Shown here: positions 19,038 to 29,960 of the stretch, one piece after another | Layout: each line of letters begins with the position of its first letter | Position numbering within the stretch: position 1 is the stretch's first letter | Assembly (NCBI GenBank): GCA_016722525.1 | Contig: JADKJB010000009.1 | Span: 62,001 to 126,000 of the forward strand | DNA: 64,000 nt | Direction: 5' to 3' | Source of the DNA: Bacteroidota bacterium | GTDB taxonomy: Bacteria > Bacteroidota > Bacteroidia > AKYH767-A > OLB10 | Made by a program: the position numbers and the translations under genes | The notes under the pieces: generated by a model | Seen by the model: only the letters and a program-made list of their open reading frames with translations | What the model was told of the DNA's origin: nothing | Databases searched by the model: none

Positions 19038-20822
19038 ATGAAAAAGAAAACATTGAAGTCAAAATCACCTGATTCATTAAACCAATTTGCAAAGACAAAA
19101 GCCACTTCGAATGGTATTTCGCCTTGGTTCTTTCTTGTCGGAATCTTGGTTTTAGTTTTGGGTTTGTATGCCAATGCGCTGAAAAATGATATTCTAACTT
19201 TCGACGATAATGAGTATTTTCAGAATTATCCTGAAATAACTAACTTTTCCTGGGAATCTGTAAAAGGTATTTTTCCAATTATTATGTCCTCATGTATCAA
19301 CCACTTCCGGTAACCACCTTTGCCTTGAATTTCCATTTCAGCGGACTTGATCCTTTTCCATTGCACCTCATTAATTTAATGTTCCATTTGTTAAATATAG
19401 TGTTGGTTTACAAATGGGTTCAATTGTTGACCGCAAATCATTCAATTTCGCTGGTTGTTGCACTGCTTTTTGCCATTCATCCTATGAATGTGGAAGCAGT
19501 GACTTGGATTTCGGCCAGGAGCAGCAGCATGTATACGGCTTTTTATCTGTCGGCACTAATTTTTTATACCACTTATTTGAAAACAAATGATATAAAGAAC
19601 CTGCTGTTAACCGGATTAATGTTCCTTTTAGCTCTATTCAATAACACGAAAAGTTATTTTAGAAAAAATACCTTTTTTCGTGATGAGTGTTGTTTTTGGT
19701 TTGGTAACAGTGATGAACGAAGGAACAATTCAAAACCTCACAAAGGGGATGATGATTACTTATAATCCAGTGGATATATTTTTTATGGTTTGTTGTTCTT
19801 TTTGATTTTATCTGATAAAATTAGTCTTGCCTCTTCAACTTTGCGCAATTTATGTATACCCTCCTAAAACTGGGAATTGGCTGCCTTGGGAGTATTATGC
19901 TTCTTTGCTGGTCATTATTTCCTTGGTTTATGCGCTGTGGAAAGCCCGCCATAATAAGATGATTTTATTTTGTGCCGGATTTTTTGTTGTGACCATTGCC
20001 ATAAACATTCAAATAATTCCTTCGCGTTTATTCATAGTTACCGATCGTTACGGTTACATGCCCTATTTGGGTTTGTTTATGATTCCTGCAATTTGGTTTT
20101 CAGGTTTAAAAGAGAAGCAGTTATTTCAATATAACAAGTACCTGCCATATTGTATTGGTTTTTTAGTGCTGTTTACAGTTTTCAGTGTGTTCGCCGTCCC
20201 TTCGAGGAATAAGGTATGGAGCACTGATATTTCTTTTCTTACGGATATAATTAATAAAAACCCACCTGTAGGGTACATCTACCGGGCCTTTGGAAACAGA
20301 GGATTAGCTTATAAAAAGGATGGGAAATTCGTTGAAGCACTCGATGATTTTAGTCAAGCAATAAAGCTTGATCTCAAAGATGGAAGAAATTACTTTAACC
20401 GGGGACTTGTGTATTTAGCTATGCAAAACAATGGTGCAGCACTGGCTGATTTTAATGAGGCAGTAAAATTGAATCCTGATCAACCGGCACTTTATAATAC
20501 CAGGTCTCAGGCAAAGTTTTTGCTAAATGATTTTGAAGGCGCTGAATCGGATAGTAAAAAATGTCTGGAATTGGATTCCACCAACGTTGATGCTCTAAAT
20601 ACCCTGGCTAATATTACTTTTAACAGGAAAGAATATCTGACTTGTGAGGTGTATCTGAGCCGGGCATTGAAAATTCAACCGGGGTTTTCCATCGGTTACA
20701 AAAACAGGGGGCTTTTATATTTGCAACTTAACAGAACCGCCGATGCCTGTTCCGATTTTATTCAAGGTTCTAATCTTGGAAACCTGGAAGCAAAACAACT
20801 CCAAACACAATATTGCAAATGA
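19038..20822 (+). CDS. TMTC-like membrane protein with C-terminal TPR repeats, frameshifted
   Basis: Pieces at 19038-19313, 19292-19765 and 19827-20822 form one protein of about 590 residues. The N-terminal half has many spans and the motif H-P-M-N-V-E-A-V-T-W-I-S-A-R-S, typical of the TMTC/O-mannosyltransferase-like family. A segment with P-P-K-T-G-N-W-L-P-W-E-Y-Y follows. The last 200 residues hold about five TPR units. The first break is mended by one T near 19280 (giving S-N-Y-Y-V-L-M-Y-Q-P-L-P-V-T). At least two more lie near 19655 and 19800. Around 19645-19660 about 30 residues normally present in this loop seem absent. The role is unknown, perhaps glycosylation of exported proteins. 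Confidence 0.75.
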
Positions 20823-21089
20823 CGGCTTTTTAACGATTTCTTTTGTTTTGATCCCGTTTTTCAGTTTTCATTCTTAAATAATTGAGTCGCCTTTTTGAGC
20901 ATTCCCTCAACAAAACCGCGCATTGCCTAATGCATCAGTTTAAATGGCTCATTGGTGGTTTTCGAAACCACTTAATTGGGTCAGTTTTGCCAACTAATTG
21001 GTTATTAAATCAAAACAATAAAATGATAGTATTGCAATCATTTTGCCTTTCAAAATATGAATATTGTTGAAAAGTTTTTTTTAGCGATA
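20823..21089 (+). other. Intergenic region before recA, no gene seen
   Basis: Together with the recA leader this gap is about 410 bases. It holds one small perfect hairpin (20955-20961 with 20965-20971, 3-base loop) that has no T-run. I see no coding pattern, tRNA or repeat in it. Confidence 0.5.
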
Positions 21090-21120
21090 TTGAAAAACGG
21101 ACAAAAAGTTACCATCTTTG
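21090..21120 (+). promoter_or_regulatory. Promoter for recA
   Basis: TTG at 21090-21092, a 20-base spacer, and CATCTTTG at 21113-21120 match the Bacteroidetes housekeeping consensus with one mismatch. It implies a leader of about 105 bases before the recA ATG. I did not see a LexA-type operator in it. Confidence 0.6.
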
Positions 21121-21232
21121 TAGCCGCTGGTAGAAATTGATTTTTATCCTTTTCAATATTAATCAGAAACAGTATCTGCCTTTCAAATTTGTAACTAAAT
21201 CAAGTCATAATAATTTAACATTTTCTTACGCC

Positions 21233-22250
21233 ATGTCAACCACAGAAACAGTAAACAAAGAAAAACTGAAAGTACTTCAGTTAGCCATCGACAAGCTCGA
21301 AAAATCTTACGGTAAAGGTACCATCATGCGAATGGGTGATGCCGCCGTTGAGGAAATGGAAGTCATTTCAACAGGATCTATTTCTCTGGATATAGCTCTT
21401 GGAATTGGCGGTCTTCCCAAGGGACGTGTAATTGAAATATATGGTCCTGAATCATCAGGAAAAACAACTTTGGCCATTCATGCTATTGCACAGGCTCAGA
21501 AAAACGGTGGTATTGCAGCATTCATTGATGCAGAACATGCATTTGACCGTTATTATGCCCAAAAACTGGGAGTAGATATTGAAAATCTTCTCATATCTCA
21601 ACCTGATAATGGAGAACAAGCACTTGAAATCACCGAAAATCTGATTCGTTCCGGTGCGATTGATATAATAGTTATTGACTCTGTTGCAGCCCTGACTCCA
21701 AAGAGTGAAATTGAGGGCGAAATGGGTGATTCTAAAATGGGATTGCAAGCACGCCTTATGTCTCAGGCATTGCGTAAACTCACTGCTACCATAAGCAGAA
21801 CCGGTTGCTGCTGTATTTTTATCAACCAGTTAAGAGAAAAAATCGGTGTTATGTTTGGTAACCCTGAAACAACTACCGGTGGAAATGCACTTAAGTTTTA
21901 TGCATCTGTCAGACTAGATATTCGTAGAATTGGACAAATTAAAGATGGTGAGGCAATTATTGGTAACCGTACCCGGGTAAAAATCGTTAAAAACAAAGTA
22001 GCCCCTCCTTTCCGTACCGCTGAATTTGATATCCTTTATGGAGAAGGCATCTCTCATACTGGCGAAATCGTTGATTTGGGTGTTGAACATAATATTATAA
22101 AGAAAAGTGGTTCTTGGTTTAGCTGGCGATACCAAACTTGGACAAGGTCGCGAATCCGTAAGGCAGTTGTTTCAGGATAATCCTGAATTGGCTGATGAAA
22201 TTGAAGAAAAAATCCGGATTGCAAAAAATCCAGCTGCAGCAGCAGAATAA
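21233..22250 (+). CDS. recA: Recombinase RecA, frameshifted near the C-terminus
   Basis: The start at ATG 21233 is preferred to upstream in-frame codons because S-T-T-E-T-V-N-K-E is a normal RecA N-terminus. Walker A is G-P-E-S-S-G-K-T-T, and the L2 loop region has N-P-E-T-T-T-G-G-N-A-L-K-F-Y. The frame breaks near 22122: after S-G-S-W-F-S a tyrosine codon has lost two bases. Downstream, another frame gives G-D-T-K-L-G-Q-G-R-E-S-V-R-Q-L and ends at TAA 22248-22250, for about 339 residues, the family length. RecA forms filaments on single-stranded DNA for recombination and SOS induction. A terminator follows. Confidence 0.95.
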
Positions 22251-22280
22251 ATTCTTGAAGAAACATCATGATGAGTGGAT

Positions 22281-22316
22281 AGCCGGGGAATGCACACCCC
22301 GGCTTTCGCTTTTTAT
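22281..22316 (+). terminator. Rho-independent terminator of recA
   Basis: An 8-bp GC-rich stem (22281-22288 with 22297-22304) and an 8-base loop are followed by T-rich sequence (TTCGCTTTTT). It starts 31 bases after the recA stop. Confidence 0.82.
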
Positions 22317-22352
22317 ACTAACTTCGCAACAAAGAATTAATTGATTTACCCT

Positions 22353-23375
22353 ATGAGAATCTTTGGATGGATAATCCTTGCTTTCAGCCTCTTTTTTGTT
22401 GGCTGTTCCGGTGATGGCAAAAAGGAACTTGATGCTAAAACCATTGCCACCGATACAACAGCAGTAGGAGTCAGGCTCGCTGAGCTCAATAAGTTGATTA
22501 TTGAAAAACCAGGTGATGCCATTTTGCTTCACGAAAGGGCCCGGGTCTATATTGACCTCAGAAAGTATGAAGATGCCTTAACGGATATGCAAAAAGTGAT
22601 GTCGATAGACAGCACAAAATCAGAGTATTTTCTCACAATGGCCGATCTTTCCTTTGCCGCTAACCGCACTTTTAATGCTAAAGAGTTTCTTGAAAAAGCC
22701 ATTGTGCTGGACCCTGAAAATACCGATGCAATGATGCGACTTGCTGAGTTGAATTTAATTGTAAAACAGTATGCTCAGTCTGTTGCTTTGTTGACGAAAG
22801 TGCTTGCTAAAGACAAGTCTAATACCAATGCGTGGCTGATGAGAGGAATAAATTTTAAAGAAAATGGGGATACTACCAGAGCTGTAAGTGATTTTCGATC
22901 TGCTATTGAGGCTGATGCTAATTTTTATGATGCTTATATGCAATTAGGTATCATCTACCAGCTCCGGAATGATCCGATTGCTGAAGGTTATTTTACCAAT
23001 GCCATTAAAATTAAATCTAATTCAGAAGAAGCGCTTTATGGTCGAGGTTTGTGGTATCAGGAACAAAATCAATTGGATAAAGCCATTCAGGATTATACTA
23101 CCATAGTGCAGTTAAATCCTAACAATAGAAATGCGCATTTTAATCTTGGATACATTCATCAGATTTATTTGAAAGTATATCCCGAAGCAGTGAAGCATTA
23201 TTCAAAAGCAATTTTGGCCGATCCTAAATACATAGAAGCATACTACAACCGCGGATTGTGTAATGAATTTATGGGCAATTTAAGGGATGCTACTGTTGAT
23301 TTCAAAACTGCTTTGACTCTCAGACCTGTATATCCGGCTGCCGAAGAGGGCTTAAAAAGAGTAAGCAGGCCTTAA
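22353..23375 (+). CDS. TPR-repeat lipoprotein
   Basis: I choose ATG 22353 because it starts directly at a lipoprotein signal (M-R-I-F-G-W, hydrophobic stretch, lipobox F-V-G-C near residue 18). About 340 residues follow, made of roughly eight TPR units (examples: A-L-T-D-M-Q-K-V-M-S-I-D-S, A-Y-M-Q-L-G-I-I-Y, A-Y-Y-N-R-G-L-C-N-E-F-M-G). It is expected to be anchored in the outer membrane or periplasm as a protein-protein scaffold. The partner is unknown. The frame is intact. A TAACTTCG box upstream is a weak -7 candidate. Confidence 0.85.
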   Translation: MRIFGWIILAFSLFFVGCSGDGKKELDAKTIATDTTAVGVRLAELNKLIIEKPGDAILLHERARVYIDLRKYEDALTDMQKVMSIDSTKSEYFLTMADLSFAANRTFNAKEFLEKAIVLDPENTDAMMRLAELNLIVKQYAQSVALLTKVLAKDKSNTNAWLMRGINFKENGDTTRAVSDFRSAIEADANFYDAYMQLGIIYQLRNDPIAEGYFTNAIKIKSNSEEALYGRGLWYQEQNQLDKAIQDYTTIVQLNPNNRNAHFNLGYIHQIYLKVYPEAVKHYSKAILADPKYIEAYYNRGLCNEFMGNLRDATVDFKTALTLRPVYPAAEEGLKRVSRP

Positions 23376-23609
23376 GCCGGAGAATGCATCTGCAAATTTC
23401 AGATTGTTGCTTTTATTCAGCCGTGGGAGAGCGGTTTTTAATGTGAGGGAGTTTTATAAAATAAGGGATGATTTTTACTTTTGATTTCCCTTGAGTGGTC
23501 TTTAAAGCAGAAACATCCTATTACTTTAGCTAACCTCGACACAACACATGAATCAAAGTGCCAAAAATGGTTTTTCAACACAATTCATCTGCAAAGCCTG
23601 AAGCAAGTT

Positions 23610-26138
23610 TTACAATTTTACAATTTTCCTTGCTTCAGATTTTCCACCGGCATTCACAACAATAAAATAAATCCCTGAACTCAAATCCTCCATAGAAATG
23701 GTGAATTGGAGTTTTTTAGGGATAATTTTTCTGACAATTTTGCCTTTAACATCGGTAATTGCTAAAAACCCATTTTCAGGCATTGTATTCAAATTTACCG
23801 TCAGATTATCTATGGTAGGATTAGGTCCAATTGTAAATTCAATATCAACCAAAGAATTTTGAAGCGCAGTTATCGTAATTGGCAACATATCACGTTCGTA
23901 AACACCTTTGCCATGAGTAGCCAATCTAAGCTTTCGGTTCAAGGGTGAAATAGAAATGTCCATCACAAATGTGCCATCAATCAGGCCATCATTGAAGGGT
24001 TGCCAGTTGAGGCCACCATCAATGGAGGTATATACACCAATATCGTTACCAAGGTACATAATGGCAGTATTCAACGGATCAAAAGTGATGGTATTAACAG
24101 GAATATCAGGCAACCCATTCCCATAAGCAAACCAGGTTGCCCCTCCGTTTATGGAACGATAAACGTGAGGTGTACCAAATCCTGAAACAGCAACAAAAAC
24201 TGTGTTATTAACATCAGGGTTAATAGCCACATCCATAATATAACGGTTAGGAATACCTGTTGTGACGTTGGTCCAGGATTGCCCACCGTTAATAGTTTTA
24301 AACAAACCCACCTGGGGAACAACAACTGGTGCCGTAGCAGCATAAACCAAATTTTCATCAGTATCGGAAACTTCCAATGCCAGAACGGCATTGCCATCAA
24401 GAACCACATTTCCATTGGTCGGATTCCATACCTGGCCACCATCATCACTCCTGTAAACAATATCACTGCCTCCATACAACTTGTCAGGATTAGATGGGCA
24501 AAGTACAAATGGGCCAGCAAAATTTGTTGTTCCTGTATTGGGGACGTTTAGTCCGCTGAAATTTATTGCCTTATCATAGGATACTTCAATATTCAGATAT
24601 TGTGATGATCCATATACGATCTGATCGTCAATAGGATGAATTGCCGTAGACAAGCCATCGCCGCCAATTACCCTTCTCCATCCGGCATTCCCCTCATAAA
24701 CAGCTGTAGCATTATCCTGCATTCCGCCAATAGCAAACAAGGAATCAGTTGTTGAACAGGAGAAATTAGCATAGAATTGTTGGGTATGATATCCTCCGTT
24801 GCAGCCTTCAAAATTCTCGCCTCCGTCCAAAGAGCGGAAGACTCCGCCATCAGTGGCCAAATAAATAATGTCATCGTTAAGGGGATGGTAATACATCCGG
24901 TGTATGTCGGCATGCACATAATCCGGTGGTCCTTCAGGCCCCCAATGTTGGTGTTATCGAAATCCCAGTTGAACCAAAATGTTTTTTTTGTCAACGTGGT
25001 GCCGCCATCGTAGGATTTCCAGGTGTCAATTCCGGAAGTGATTACAATTTCTTCATCCGATGGTTTTACAATTACATCATGAGAGTACCATCCCTGGTAT
25101 AATTGGTAGTCGGTAGGAGTAGCTTGAAACCAGTTGAGTCCTCCATTGTTGCTCCGATACAAGCCCAGTCCGGTAAGTTGTTCGGCAATACTGGCATACA
25201 TCACCTGAGTATTGGATAGGCAAACATCGAGCATGGCTTTTTCCGCTATAAGTAGCAGGTAAGCCATTAGTGATTTTGACGAAAGTACTCCCTCCGTTTG
25301 CAGACCGATAAATTCCCGGGTTCAAGGAGAAAGAATTTCCTGCTGCCAGAAAAACAATTGAAGTGTCTCCAGGGATCATCAAAAGATCTGTTGCCATTCT
25401 GGAATTTTGAACCAATTGCCACGTTTGACCTGAATTGAAAGAGCGATAAGTTCCCTCCGTGGTAGCAGCGAAAACAGTAGACGGATTAAGTGGGTTAATT
25501 ATTATATCCTGAACTCCTTTTAGCTCATCGAATTGCCAATCCAGACTTTTACTCCACGTAAGGCCACCATCTGCCGATTTCAAAATTCCTATGCCATAAG
25601 TCCCTCTGGTGGTTCTCACCGCAAAACCGGTACCTGTGTTTTGATCGTTATAAACCTCACCGGTGCCTACATAAATTTCATTGGTATCGAGTGGGTTAAT
25701 GGCAATTGCCGCTACTCCCAGCACTGGAAATCCTGTTTCCACCTGACTCCAGGCTGCTGCCCCTGTTCCGGAAGAAGTACTTTTCCACAATCCACCTGCT
25801 GCAGAACCTGCGAAAATGGTATTGGGATTTTGAGGGTTAAAGCATAATGAAAGGGTACGTCCTCCAAAATTCATAGGCCCCAGGGCAGTCCAGCTTCCTT
25901 GAAATATGGAGGATCTTTCTGATACTCTTCTCATTGACTGAAAACCTTCGGTCAGTGGACGCATGTTGATGGTATGGCCGGGAAAACTCCTTTGTGCATG
26001 CCAACTTGACAATGCCATTCCAGCAGTTAATGACTTTGGGGATTTCCTTTTTACGGAACCTGTTTCGGAATAAAAAACCTCAACTGAGATTAAACAGGTG
26101 AGAATGAGGGAAATGAATACAATGTAAAGATTTTTCAT
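23610..26138 (-). CDS. BNR/VPS10-like beta-propeller protein with T9SS sorting domain, frameshifted
   Basis: ORFs 25077-26138, 24668-25267 and 23610-24917 overlap in different frames and make one protein of about 840 residues. A signal peptide at the N-terminus leads into repeated units of the form G-V-Y/L-(K/R)-S-x-D-G-G-x-x-W, typical of sortilin/BNR-type propellers. The last 80 residues are a type A sorting domain (G-P-N-P-T, then S-S-G-I-Y-F-I-V-V, then K-I-V-K-L). It is expected on the cell surface or secreted by T9SS, probably binding or degrading polymers, but the substrate is unknown. Breaks lie near 25260 and 24930. It stands alone on the minus strand. Confidence 0.85.
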
Positions 26139-26276
26139 AAGGCATTTTGTGAGCTTCTAAATTACGGATAACTTATTAACAATTAACACTTTTTTGTTGA
26201 AAAATTGCTGCCAAAACCTTCCGTCAAACCCACTTAGCAAATTACATTTATGGGTTCAGGTTCTCTGTATATTGAT

Positions 26277-26284
26277 TAACTTTG
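26277..26284 (+). promoter_or_regulatory. Candidate -7 box before the UPF0173 gene
   Basis: TAACTTTG is a full match to TAnnTTTG, 38 bases before the ATG. At the -33 position there is only TTC, so the call is tentative. Confidence 0.4.
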
Positions 26285-26322
26285 CCAATTAGGGATAATC
26301 TAGGTTTCGAAGTTGTTGAATT

Positions 26323-27003
26323 ATGAAAGTTACTTATTATGGACATTCCTGTTTTGCAGTTGAAACAGGAGGAAAGCATTTATTATTTGATCCATTTATA
26401 ACACCGAATGATTTGGCAAAGGGAGTAAAAGTTGATGAAATTCCTGCCGACTATATTCTGATTTCACATGGACATGAAGATCATATTGCAGATGCGGTAA
26501 GATTAGCCAAAAGAACAGGAGCTAAAGTAGTCAGTAATTATGAAATCATTAACTGGCTATCCGGAAAAGGAATTACCAATTCGCACCCTATGAATATAGG
26601 TGGTCATTGGTTTTTTGACTTTGGGAAAGTGAAATGTGTGAATGCAGTGCATTCAAGTTCTTTGCCCGATGGTTCTTATGGAGGAAATCCAATGGGATTT
26701 CTGATTGAAACCGGCGAAGGCAACTTTTATTACTCTGGTGATACTGCACTTACTTATGATATGAAACTAATTGGTGATTATAAAAATATGAATTTCGCCT
26801 TGCTTCCGATTGGTAATAATTTTACAATGGGCATTGATAATGCTATTATCGCAGCTGAATTTATTAAATGTGACAAAATAATTGGTTTGCATTATGATAC
26901 TTTCAGTTACATTAAAATTGATCAAAATGAAGCCAAGGAGAAGTTCTCTCGCGCAGGCAAAGAGCTCCATTTAATGCCAGTTGGATCTACAATGGAATTT
27001 TAA
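26323..27003 (+). CDS. UPF0173 metal-dependent hydrolase (MBL fold)
   Basis: The intact 226-residue protein is a UlaG-like metallo-beta-lactamase-fold hydrolase. It starts K-V-T-Y-Y-G-H-S-C-F. Metal ligands are H49, H51, D53 and H54 (H-G-H-E-D-H), H110, D140 (Y-S-G-D-T) and H189 (I-G-L-H-Y-D-T). The UPF0173 family has no firmly assigned substrate; UlaG itself is an L-ascorbate-6-P lactonase. It has no signal peptide, so it is cytosolic. It is followed 26 bases later by a lipoprotein gene. Confidence 0.9.
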   Translation: MKVTYYGHSCFAVETGGKHLLFDPFITPNDLAKGVKVDEIPADYILISHGHEDHIADAVRLAKRTGAKVVSNYEIINWLSGKGITNSHPMNIGGHWFFDFGKVKCVNAVHSSSLPDGSYGGNPMGFLIETGEGNFYYSGDTALTYDMKLIGDYKNMNFALLPIGNNFTMGIDNAIIAAEFIKCDKIIGLHYDTFSYIKIDQNEAKEKFSRAGKELHLMPVGSTMEF

Positions 27004-27044
27004 AAACAACTATCATATATTTCAAAAAAATGGTAACAAAAAAT

Positions 27045-27589
27045 ATGAAAACAACAGCAATTATCATCGTGGTGATGGTATTGACAATATTTGGTGCTTG
27101 TAAAAAATCAAGCTACTATCAACTATCGGATGATGAAATGAAATGGCTTGTTTTAGAAACTACGAGCAAATTAATTTTACAGATGGAAGCAATCATTTTC
27201 GCAGCTATGTAGTTGCCCTTCGTTCCAAATCCTATCAGCGTGATGGCGATGATTACAGTGAATACACCTCTGCCGTTTTTCAGCAGCTAAATGATACTGC
27301 AGCTTATTTTGAAGAAGATAGCAGAGGACAACTATACATTTTCAAAGGCGCCACTGGTTTTCAGGTTTCTTTTTCGTGGCCGCATTTCCCTCTCAAAGGA
27401 GTACCGCTCACAAGTTTAGTTCCTACCACTGCAACTATTGGTGGTATTAATTACTCGGATGTATTTATCTTGAATGGTACAGGATTAACCGATCTTAGAA
27501 ATTATATTAAGAAAATCTGGTATAGTAAAAGCAGAGGTATTCTTCAATTTGAGGATACTGCCGGAGTTATTTGGAACCGTACAATTTAA
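27045..27589 (+). CDS. Small lipoprotein of unknown function, frameshifted
   Basis: ORFs 27030-27212 and 27143-27589 join when one T is added to the T-run near 27153, giving K-W-L-V-F-R-N-Y-E-Q-I-N-F-T-D-G. ATG 27045 (M-K-T-T-A-I-I) is the better start, directly before the lipobox I-F-G-A-C-K-K. The mature part is about 160 residues, beta-rich, with a G-L-T-D-L-R-N-Y segment and ending W-N-R-T-I. I recognise no family. It sits between the UPF0173 gene and the parA palindrome. Confidence 0.65.
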
Positions 27590-27611
27590 ACAGAATAAAA
27601 TTACAATTAAG

Positions 27612-27629
27612 TTGTTATTGCAATAACAA
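27612..27629. promoter_or_regulatory. Perfect 18-bp palindrome directly upstream of parA
   Basis: TTGTTATTGCAATAACAA is fully self-complementary and ends 8 bases before the parA ATG. Its place suggests an operator for the parAB operon or an initiation-region hairpin. It does not match the usual parS core (CACGTG centre). Confidence 0.5.
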
Positions 27630-27637
27630 AACATAAG

Positions 27638-28468
27638 ATGGGCAAAATCATTTCAATAGCAAATCAGAAAGGTGGAGTAGGGAAAACTACTACGGCTATC
27701 AACCTGGCTGCAAGTCTTGCAGTTCTTGAATTTAAAACACTGTTGGTGGATGCCGATCCTCAAGCGAACTCCACCTCAGGAGTTGGTTTTGATCCACGAA
27801 ACATCAAGACAAGTATTTATGAGTGTATCGTAAATGATGTTAATCCCAGAGATATCATTTTAGCTACAACAACTCCTAATCTTTTTTTATTACCCTCACA
27901 TATCGATCTGGTTGGTGCCGAAATTGAAATGATCAATCTCCCCAACAGAGAAAGAATGATGAAGCAGGTTCTTGAAGGTATCCGCAATGATTACGATTTT
28001 ATCATTATCGATTGTTCTCCTTCACTCGGGCTGGTCACTATTAATGCATTAACCGGTTCTAATTCAGTCATTATTCCTGTTCAATGTGAATATTTTGCTT
28101 TGGAAGGCTTGGGTAAGTTGCTTAATACCATTAAAATTGTACAAACCCGACTGAATCCTGATCTTGAAATTGAGGGGATTTTGCTCACTATGTACGATAC
28201 CCGTTTACGACTTTCTAATCAAGTAGTGGAAGAAGTAAAAACACATTTCCAACAAATGGTATTTGATACAATTATTCAACGCAATACAAAATTGGGAGAA
28301 GCTCCAAGTTTTGGCGAAACTATAATTATGCACGACGCATTCAGCAAAGGTGCTGTGAATTATTTAAACCTTGCCAGAGAAGTGCTTCAGAAAAACAATA
28401 TGACTGAAATGCCGAAGGAAGAAAAAGTAGTTAAAATATCCCCAATCGAAAATATCAGCGAAAACTGA
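27638..28468 (+). CDS. parA: Chromosome-partitioning ATPase ParA (Soj)
   Basis: The intact 276-residue P-loop ATPase has the deviant Walker A K-G-G-V-G-K-T-T (11-18), the V-D-A-D-P-Q-A-N-S-T motif, and Walker B-like I-I-I-D-C-S-P-S-L-G. It drives chromosome origin segregation with ParB by ATP-dependent DNA binding. The C-terminal 20 residues are charged and variable. It is the first gene of parA-parB-DUF5683-dapB-lepB, an order I know from many Bacteroidota. The parB start follows 23 bases later. Confidence 0.96.
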   Translation: MGKIISIANQKGGVGKTTTAINLAASLAVLEFKTLLVDADPQANSTSGVGFDPRNIKTSIYECIVNDVNPRDIILATTTPNLFLLPSHIDLVGAEIEMINLPNRERMMKQVLEGIRNDYDFIIIDCSPSLGLVTINALTGSNSVIIPVQCEYFALEGLGKLLNTIKIVQTRLNPDLEIEGILLTMYDTRLRLSNQVVEEVKTHFQQMVFDTIIQRNTKLGEAPSFGETIIMHDAFSKGAVNYLNLAREVLQKNNMTEMPKEEKVVKISPIENISEN

Positions 28469-28490
28469 AATATTTAACCTTAACCGAAAA

Positions 28491-29387
28491 TTGACTAATC
28501 CCAAAAAATCAGCGCTTGGCAAAGGCTTGAGCGCACTTCTTTCCAGTTCAGAAACCGACATTACTGGCAAATCTGACATTACCGGCTCTGCAGTGGCAGG
28601 TTCGGTGGCGAATATTTCTATTGATAAAATTGAAACAAATCCTTTTCAGCCTAGAACAGATTTCGAAGAACATGCACTCAAAGAATTGGCGGAATCTATT
28701 CGTCAGCAAGGAATCATTCAGCCAATAACCGTTAGAAAGCTGGGTTATGATCGCTTTCAAATCATTTCTGGAGAACGCCGTTTTAGAGCAAGCAAACTCG
28801 CAGGATTGGAAGTAATTCCGGCATACATCAGAATTGCGAATGACCAGGCGATGCTCGAGATGGCCCTTGTTGAAAATATTCAGCGTGAAAATCTTAATCC
28901 TATCGAAATCGGAATTAGTTACAAACGGCTTATCGATGAATGTAATTTATCTCAGGAACAATTAGCTGATAAAGTAGGAAAAGACCGTAGTACAGTGACC
29001 AACTATATGCGGCTGCTGAAGCTGCCACCCAAAATTCAGGCTGCTATTCGCGATGGACAAATATCTATGGGCCACGCCCGTGCTATAATTAATGTAGATG
29101 ATATTGGGGTGCAGTTAAAAATATACGATGAGATCATCACCAACAACCTCTCCGTAAGAAAAGTGGAAGAACTGGTGAGATTGAATTCCGGAAAAACCGG
29201 TAAAGGTGGAAAGCCGGCTAAATCGGCTGCACAGGGTTATGAATATAAGAGTATCCAGGAACGTTTGGCTGGATTTTATGAAACAAAAGTAGAGCTAAAA
29301 CAAGGTGCTAAAGGAACAGGTAAAATTATTTTATCGTATTATTCTACCGATGATTTGAATCGGTTATTGGACATGTTAGAGGGTTAA
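28491..29387 (+). CDS. parB: Chromosome-partitioning protein ParB
   Basis: The 298-residue protein begins at a TTG; no in-frame ATG lies nearby, and the K-S-A-L-G-K-G-L-S-A-L-L start is the usual ParB N-terminus. The ParB/Srx domain (42-130) carries the CTP-binding motif G-E-R-R-F-R-A (94-100). The helix-turn-helix (about 150-178) has L-S-Q-E-Q-L-A-D-K-V-G-K-D-R-S-T-V-T. The C-terminal dimer domain ends in L-N-R-L-L-D-M-L. It loads on parS sites and clamps DNA for segregation by ParA. I found no parS by eye in this window. Confidence 0.95.
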   Translation: MTNPKKSALGKGLSALLSSSETDITGKSDITGSAVAGSVANISIDKIETNPFQPRTDFEEHALKELAESIRQQGIIQPITVRKLGYDRFQIISGERRFRASKLAGLEVIPAYIRIANDQAMLEMALVENIQRENLNPIEIGISYKRLIDECNLSQEQLADKVGKDRSTVTNYMRLLKLPPKIQAAIRDGQISMGHARAIINVDDIGVQLKIYDEIITNNLSVRKVEELVRLNSGKTGKGGKPAKSAAQGYEYKSIQERLAGFYETKVELKQGAKGTGKIILSYYSTDDLNRLLDMLEG

Positions 29388-29416
29388 ACTTATTAATGTT
29401 GTAATTTTTGTAACTA

Positions 29417-29949
29417 GTGGTGAAATTGTTGTTGATTCTAAGTGTGCTTTTTTCTGTTGCTGCTTTCCCTGCAAATGCACAGGTTAGCAAGGATAGCTTG
29501 TCAATGAGGCATTCTCCAACAAAAGCATCTGTTTTATCTGCAATTTTACCCGGAGCTGGTCAGGCATACAATCATAAATACTGGAAAATACCAATTATTT
29601 ATGCCGGTTTTGCCGGATTGGGATATCTGGTTAAAATTAACAACGACGACTATAAAATTTATAAGGAAGCTTATCGTTTCAGGTTGGATGGAGATGAAAG
29701 CACAACTGATTCATTTGTTGGAATTTATTCAGATCAGGTTTTGTAACTTTAAAAAATTTCTACAGACGTAACCGGGATTTATCTGTGATTGGAATCAGTG
29801 TTCTTTATCTTCTCAATATTTTAGATGCCAGCGTTGATGCGCATCTATTCTATTTTAATGTTAGCGATGACCTCTCTTTGCATGTACAACCAGGGTTTAT
29901 GGGAGGTTATATGGCTGGTCCCGCAATGAACCTGAGTATTCATTTTTAA
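29417..29949 (+). CDS. DUF5683 membrane protein, frameshifted
   Basis: ORF 29417-29746 starts at a GTG and has a signal-like N-terminus (cleavage near A-N-A-Q). It then has the DUF5683 pattern S-A-I-L-P-G-A-G-Q-A-Y-N-H-K-Y-W-K and spans. Adding one T near 29743 lets the frame continue through Y-R-R-N-R-D-L-S-V-I-G, L-N-I-L-D-A-S-V-D-A-H-L and ends at TAA 29947-29949, about 178 residues. The family is regularly found between parB and dapB in Bacteroidota; its function is unknown. It ends 11 bases before dapB. Confidence 0.85.
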
Positions 29950-29960
29950 TCCACTTTGAT

